Origin: Tretioscincus oriximinensis
Lineage: Eukaryota > Chordata > Lepidosauria > Squamata > Gymnophthalmidae
Length of the DNA: 64,000 nucleotides
Direction of reading: 5' to 3'
Assembly: GCA_022410635.1 (NCBI GenBank)
Contig: JAJVDF010000239.1
Coordinates: 672,117 to 736,116, forward strand
The notes beneath the pieces are model-generated. The model was not told the DNA's origin and ran no database searches. It saw only the letters and a list, made by a program, of their open reading frames with translations. The position numbers and the translations under genes are program-made. Of the stretch, positions 58,801 through 64,000 are shown in pieces (within the stretch, counting starts at the first letter, position 1; every line of letters starts with the position of its first letter).

Positions 58801-61462
58801 CACTCTCATAAATAGTTGAAAGCTTTCTAGAAAGCCATGTTAAGCACACAAGGATTTCAATATTTCAATGATTTTTTCTTGAAAAAACTTGGACCGATAC
58901 CTAACAATTCCATATTTTAAAAGTTTTCAGTTTAGAAAAAGCATTGTGTTACATCCACATAAGCTTTAAATGTTGTTTCATAGAAATCATGACAACAATT
59001 GCCTTACAATTATTTGTTCATCTAGATTTGTCTAGATTCTCCAGAACCTTCAGGTGGGGATTATTTATCTGGATGCACCAAAAGATTTCAGCACATAATG
59101 CTTTGGAAAGTAGGGTGCCTCCTAGTTCAACTTNCAAGATGACATGGGATTGCTCTTCAAAGAAAACACTCTACCCCTAGTTTAAAAAAGGAGAAGGAGA
59201 AGAACGAAAAGGAGAAGAAGTAGAACCATGCTTTTCTCATCCAAAGAGACTCAAAGCAACTTATAAGCTATTTTCTGCCTGAAGGCTTACATCTATCTTT
59301 CCCAGCCTCATTGTGGTGATACCTACTAATTTACTTGCAATTACTTGTTTTCAAACATGCTAGGTTGGCTGAAGCTGAGGCCAGTAGAAGGAGCTCACTC
59401 TTCTCCACGACTTACAAAGGAGGCTGCAAACTCTGATCTCTCTGTTGAAAGACCGTTGCTAGCTCTTAGCCTCTGTANCACCCTTTTATAATTCTGTATA
59501 TCAGGCAATTTTAGAAGCATTTCCAATATAGTAATATTCCTAAACTGAAAAAAAGGAATACCATAATTTTGGTTTATTTTTTATTTTAATAAATTGTAAA
59601 AATTCAATCAAGTCATATAAAACTCTATTGACAGGACAATACATGACCACGCAAGTACAACAAACATGGGGACGGAAAAGTACATAAGAGGGAAAGATGA
59701 AGACAGACTGCTTATCCAATGAAATGATGGCATTTAGTTATGTAGCTTTTTAATGTTACTGCTTTTGAAGATGGCATATTTTCTGCTTAAATTATATATA
59801 TATAAAAGGCCACTTCATTTCTTCTAGTCAAATGCTTCAATCCAGCCAAAGCTTGTCAAACTTAAGTAACAATCCTACATATTTTTCTAGAAGAAAAGCC
59901 TCATCTAAATGGGGCTTCTGAATAAATATGAATGTGTTTGTAAATCACTAGGTCTTGAAGTTTAGGTTTGTCACAACCAAGTTGTTCAACTAGTTTAAGT
60001 GACAACTAACTTGAGCTAGATTGGAGACAAATTTATAATCCACACAACACTGGTGCCCTCGAAAGAAAGAGAAACCAAACAAGTTACTGATGCTGAAAGT
60101 TACCTGGTTTTTTGTGCTGTTTCTGACACAGCACCATGCAACTGGTTAGCATGCATCCAGCAATGAACAAAAAATGAAACATTTATAACAAATAGAAAAT
60201 AAGAATACAAACTGTTAAGGCTTTTAAAAGGCATGCAGAAAGAATACAGTGCAGTTAATATATCATGCAAACTTTGGCACCATTACAATTTTACATTCAT
60301 TTGCATGCTAAAAATGGTGAATTCTCCATTTACATTTCAGAGAAAACAACTGTATCTAAATACTACACTTTTACAGTTTGTACATTTAAACCTTTTAAAG
60401 AACATCCATACTGTAAAGAGAGGTTTCTAAATAGTGCATTTATCAAACACAACCATATTCATACCAAACAGATTGAGTATCTTCAGAAACTGGTACCTGA
60501 TCCTCTCCATTACTAACATTTGTAAGAGCAAAAGCAGTAAATTCAGTATTATTCTGAATAATTTCTATAGTTTTATCATCAGATTTCTGTTTTTCAAAAG
60601 GTAACTTGTGATCATTCTGCGGCAATTTTATTAATGAATCAAATGTGTTTTCATCAATAACTTTTGATACAGCTCTCTGAGGAAAACCACTAACATTGCT
60701 GACTAGTTCAGGGTTAAGTGCCATATAAGGCCCAGGCAAGCAAGATGTAGACAATTTCCTGATAATGTTTGTTGATATGCTAATCTTATCTTGGTAGATG
60801 TTGCTACAAGAAAGTGTCTTAGTAATTGAATTTGCATTGCCTGGCTTTAAATCCTTAGGACTTTCCAACTTGTAAGAAGAATGATCCCTTGTATTTATGT
60901 GACCTAAGTCATTTTCTGATATGTTAACAGTAACGTAAGGTGCATAATGAAAAACAGAGGAATGTTGTTGGGGATTGTACTCACTAGAAGCTGACGGGAT
61001 GCTTCTGTCAGCTGTTGGTGGACTTGGGTCAACTGACACTGGCTGTCTAGTGTCCTTAGATAAAAAATCATGGATGCTTGTCCTCCGCGTGGTACCTTCC
61101 GCTGTTGAAATCACACTGCTTGCTCGAGGTAATGTAGCATAAGGATTACAATCTCTTGATTGTCGTTGTGATTGTAAATTTTCTTTAACAGATTTGGCTC
61201 TTCCTTTCGTGCCTATTAGTGTTTTTGAAGAGTTTGAGAAGTCAGGATTTTCCATCATTCGGGAAATGGGCCGTGATATATGTCTTTGTTGTGTTGACTT
61301 TCTATCNGAAATCTCGGTCGGAATTTTCACACTTTGCGATCTGGCAATGCTTCTGCTACCTGATGACGGCACCTTTAATAGGTCCCTTCCTGTCAATTCA
61401 GCATTTTCAGAAAATATTTTCATGACTTCATCCAAAAGATTTTCTTGGCTTGAGGACTTGAT
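55762..61462 (-). CDS. CCDC88A: CCDC88A (girdin/GIV), C-terminal exons
   Basis: The main form joins 61462-60985 to 55826-55762. It encodes IKSSSQENLLDEVMKIFSE, NPYATLPRASSVISTAEG, RRTSIHDFLSKDTR and ends RNSKSRSREPQNS, closely matching the human girdin C-terminus. Girdin is a large coiled-coil actin-binding scaffold that modulates Gi proteins and Akt signalling; this piece is the tail downstream of the G-alpha-binding motif. The tyrosine in NPYATL (human Y1798, a known phosphosite) is present. The second known tyrosine site (human Y1764) appears as serine, in DRK context. The donor at 60984/60983 (TCTA|GTGAGT) gives A|AT = Asn, exactly as in human. Upstream exons lie right of the window. An alternative read-through end is listed separately. 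Confidence 0.93.
56360..56610. mobile_element. Two eroded CR1 pieces, head to head
   Basis: 56360-56470 is a reverse tail (GGACATAATAAAAGCCCTGC). 56480-56610 is forward (TTTTTCATCCAAAGGGTCATTGG). Confidence 0.6.
57661..57830. mobile_element. MITE with inverted ends
   Basis: GGTCCTGTCCCTTACTGAGCC at the left is mirrored by AATAAGATTCAGNAGGGACAG and GGACC at the right. The interior (GCAGCCTGCCATAGTCTACACTGG) also occurs near 25030. No clear target duplication. Confidence 0.7.
57831..59190. other. CCDC88A last intron, nothing recognised
   Basis: Mostly AT-rich unique-looking sequence; a somewhat GC-richer block at 58280-58680 has no supported feature. Confidence 0.5.
59195..59480 (-). mobile_element. 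SINE family 1
   Basis: GAGAAGAACGAAAAGGAGAAG start (reversed tail), AGACTCAAAGCAACTTATAAGC, GAAGGCTTACATC and CTAGGTTGGCTGAAGCTG; a diverged copy. Confidence 0.7.
59573..59578 (-). terminator. CCDC88A: Possible poly(A) signal for the long CCDC88A end
   Basis: TTTATT on the plus strand (AATAAA on the gene strand), about 870 bases past the read-through stop. One of several AT-rich candidates. Confidence 0.3.
60443..60984 (-). CDS. CCDC88A: CCDC88A alternative read-through C-terminus with PDZ-type end
   Basis: If the 60984 donor is not used, the frame stays open for 180 more codons and stops with TGA at 60443-60445. The tail contains FHYAPYVTVNISENDLGH and ends SVWYEYGCV. A C-terminal Gly-Cys-Val is the PDZ-binding end known from the paralogue DAPLE (CCDC88C), which binds Dishevelled through it. 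Human girdin as recalled has no such end. Whether the long form is made is not shown by sequence alone. Confidence 0.65.
60985..61462 (-). CDS. CCDC88A: CCDC88A penultimate exon (girdin-type)
   Basis: 159 codons plus one base, acceptor GCATATTGTTTACAG, donor GTGAGT. The unclear residue coded TCN in the PTEI-DRKS stretch is serine whatever the N is. Confidence 0.92.
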
Positions 61463-62734
61463 CTGTAAACAATATGCAAAAAATAATTTCAGTATGAATT
61501 GCATTTTACAAAAAGCAACAGAAGTACAATATTCTTAAAAACATTTACATGAAAATAATGTACACCTTATACAAATGCTAACACACAATTAGTACTGTGT
61601 CACATAGATGCTACATTTTGGTAATGCAGTCTTACATGCGTAAGTGTTTTCCCCCGATGTACATTTTTATGCATCTTATTCTAGATTGATGGAAAAATAA
61701 ATACTCCTACCTTGACATTTCAATTTCTTTGAATAGTGTATTTATTTTAAAAGTCACATATAGAGAAATTCTTGCAAGATCAAACCGGACAACTTTCCTT
61801 TAAGAACTCTTCCATACCCTTCCAGCTAACAGATTAAAGACTTCCTTAGCTATCTGAACATCATGTACCATAGTGCACTAAGTAAGAAATCATTGTGTCA
61901 GCTTCCGCATTTAGAATTCCCAGTTGGATAACCCTGGAAAGAATCCAACATGCAAGAAGAGAAAAAGACGGAAATTCCTTTTNAAAGGTTCATTTAAGAG
62001 TCAAGTCACCTGAACAAAGGGCAACTGCAAAGATGGGAGGAGGGAGGGAGAGGTCAGGGGAGCTGCCAGAGCAAGAGGTCAGGGCACACATAAGGGGCAA
62101 GATGAAGAGAAGAGATAGTGAGGCTAAGGAGGGAGCACCATAAAAAGCAAGTCAAGGGGGTTGGCTCTTGGTTTTCCTTGCTGAATGCTCTTCCAGGTTC
62201 TAATTGGCTGCTTCTTCTGGATCTGACCAGGCTTGGAACCAGAAGCCAATTGAGGTGAATTCATGGGAAAATAAGGAGGTAGATCATTTCTAGTTTGATC
62301 ACATGAAAATAGATCACAACCTGTTGAAATTTGGACATGCCTGTAAAATTAATTCTCATTCTTTTAGGGATTTTTGATCATGCTATTAAACGAATGCATA
62401 AGGGCAACACAACAATGCCAACTTAAGTTTTCAAAATGCTTTCCATATAAGTTCTTCATAAAAGCCTCCTTAAATATTAATGAAATAAAAGACCAGTCCC
62501 ATTACAGAGAAAACAAAGGGTAAATTTAGGGTTGGGCTGACAGTGAACTAATTTCTACCTGTTCACAAAGAGTCAGTTTGATTTCTGGCTGTTCTTCTCT
62601 CATATGTATCAAATTTTACTAGCTGGGATGGGCTTACTCAAGTAATTGTTGCTGATAATATAGTCCTTCAACATTCATGTTTACCTGGCTCTTTGGATAA
62701 TAAAATATTACAAGTCCTTCCCAGAAGGCCAAGT
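61463..62734. other. CCDC88A intron, nothing recognised
   Basis: AT-rich, with a short AG-rich patch at 62020-62160. No exon with a girdin peptide was seen. Confidence 0.5.
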
Positions 62735-63330
62735 TCATGACTCCACTTGCTGGAAGGACAAAAATGATCAAGGGTCTGGAGCACCTCCCTTATGAAGTTA
62801 GGCTGCAATGTCTGGGCCTTTTCAGCCTCGAAAGGNGACATTTGAGAGGTCATCTGTTTGAAGTGCACAAAATCATGCATGGGATGGACAGGGTGAATAG
62901 AGAAAGAATGTTTTCTCTATCACACAACACAAGGATCAGAGGGCACTCCTTGAAACTGATGGGTAGAAAACTGAGAACAGACAAAGGAANGTATTTTTTT
63001 CACCCAGAGGATCAANGGCCTGTGGAATTTACTTCCTGAAGAGATAGTGGTAGCTAACAGCTTGGATAGTTTCAAGACAGGACTAGACAAGAGACCAAAG
63101 ATATAAATGGGTACTAGGATGGATGTCTGGATGTTGCCTCCAGGATGGAACAACAGGAAGGACTCCTGAAATACCATTTGCAGGGAGTCATGAACAGGAG
63201 CATATTTTGCTTTCCTCTGTCCAGACTGCCCAGGTGCATCTGGTGGGCCTCTGTGTGAGTCAGAATGATGGACTAGATGGGCTGTAGCCTGATCCAGTAT
63301 GGCTCTTCTGATGTTCTTATGACTGAAATA
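62735..63330 (+). mobile_element. CR1 LINE 3' end with end of RT ORF
   Basis: The frame reads [18 protein letters not shown] and VHKIMHGMDRVNRERMFSLS, then the tail to CTTCTGATGTTCTTATG. Confidence 0.9.
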
Positions 63331-64000
63331 CGACCAACTGCATTTCATGTTCCTCTAGAAGAGNAATTAAATAGGTACTCTTCCACTACGTCTTCAGGAA
63401 GTAAATTAAATAGCAAATCTTCTGGGAACTTGTAATCTTGCCTATAGAATTACCATACATTCAAAAGACCACAAGGCTGGCAATGGGTGCAGAAGAGAAG
63501 GAGGCGGCCATAGCCATGAAGAGTGAGAGACAGACTGAACATGAACATGACAAGAGAGAGAGAGGCCGCAGGCATAAACAGGACAAAAGATGGTCATGAG
63601 CACAAAAGAGGAAAGGTATAGATGTAAAGAGAATCTACTGTAATCAAGGGGCAGACTATGAGCATAAGTTTGATAAAATATCTGATTTGTTTAGAGTTTG
63701 CTATGAACTAAACTGGATAGAACCCAATTCCACATATCTCCAAAGTTATGAATTTATGATTTAAACATCCCTATGAAGTCGGACATGACCAGTAGAGTAG
63801 CCAGGTTTGCTGATGATACTGAATTGATTCCAGTGATAAAAACAAAATGGACTGTCTAGAACTTCAAAACGCTCTCTGCATATCAGGGGTTTGGGTATCA
63901 AACAAACTGATGTGGTTTAATGTGATCATTATATATACATATAAAATTTATTTGTAGTTATACCCAGCCTTATATCAGAATGTCTCAGAGCAGCCAATCA
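63331..64000. other. CCDC88A intron, little recognised
   Basis: No coding exon. The last 60 bases (TTTGTAGTTATACCCAGCC...) resemble the reversed 3' tail of SINE family 2 or L2, cut by the window end. Confidence 0.4.

Noticed and set aside
62735..63039. Open frames with conserved peptides such as IGLWNLLPEE and SLSHNTRTRG at many sites
   Set aside because: They are remnants of CR1 ORF2, not host genes; all are truncated.

Overview
The window is nuclear DNA from a non-avian sauropsid, most likely a squamate reptile. It has spliced vertebrate genes with GT-AG introns, AT-rich introns and scattered single Ns. Repeats include many CR1 LINE 3' ends (one type ending in ATGTTCTT repeats, one in ATTCTATG repeats), L2 fragments, two tRNA-headed SINE families, and hAT-like and other MITEs. 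The gene order CLHC1 - RPS27A - MTIF2 - PRORSD1 - CCDC88A is the order known from human chromosome 2p16. The lineage is inferred from repeat content only.

Layout. 1-11,292: the 5' coding half of CLHC1 on the minus strand; its remaining exons lie beyond the left edge. 12,600-13,100: a CpG-rich block between the diverging CLHC1 and RPS27A genes, with two ZNF143-type sites. 12,983-19,043: complete RPS27A (plus strand, 5 coding exons, 156 aa). 20,086-42,378: complete MTIF2 coding region (minus, 13 coding exons, 724 aa), convergent with RPS27A. 42.9-45.7 kb: a dense stack of nested CR1 and other elements. 46.0-46.6 kb: a second CpG-rich block, probably the shared promoter of MTIF2 and PRORSD1. 46,334-48,466: complete two-exon PRORSD1 (plus, 177 aa), which is only a pseudogene in human. 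50.6-61.5 kb: the 3' end of CCDC88A (girdin) on the minus strand, including a long probable 3' UTR. 61.5-64 kb: upstream CCDC88A intron.

Functionally these are housekeeping neighbours. RPS27A makes ubiquitin plus ribosomal protein eS31, MTIF2 initiates mitochondrial translation, PRORSD1 is a tRNA-Pro proofreading factor, CCDC88A is a signalling and actin scaffold, and CLHC1 is a poorly characterised clathrin-linker-like protein. All splice phases were followed by hand; the MTIF2, RPS27A and PRORSD1 reading frames close exactly.

The two most interesting points are both alternative coding architectures. (1) CCDC88A can end in two ways: a short terminal exon matching human girdin, or read-through of a splice donor into 180 further codons ending in Gly-Cys-Val, the kind of PDZ-binding end known from the paralogue DAPLE. 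(2) CLHC1 intron 2 holds 501 bases of open, splice-site-flanked, phase-compatible sequence that could add 167 residues. Several transposon insertions are also very clear, with exact target-site duplications.
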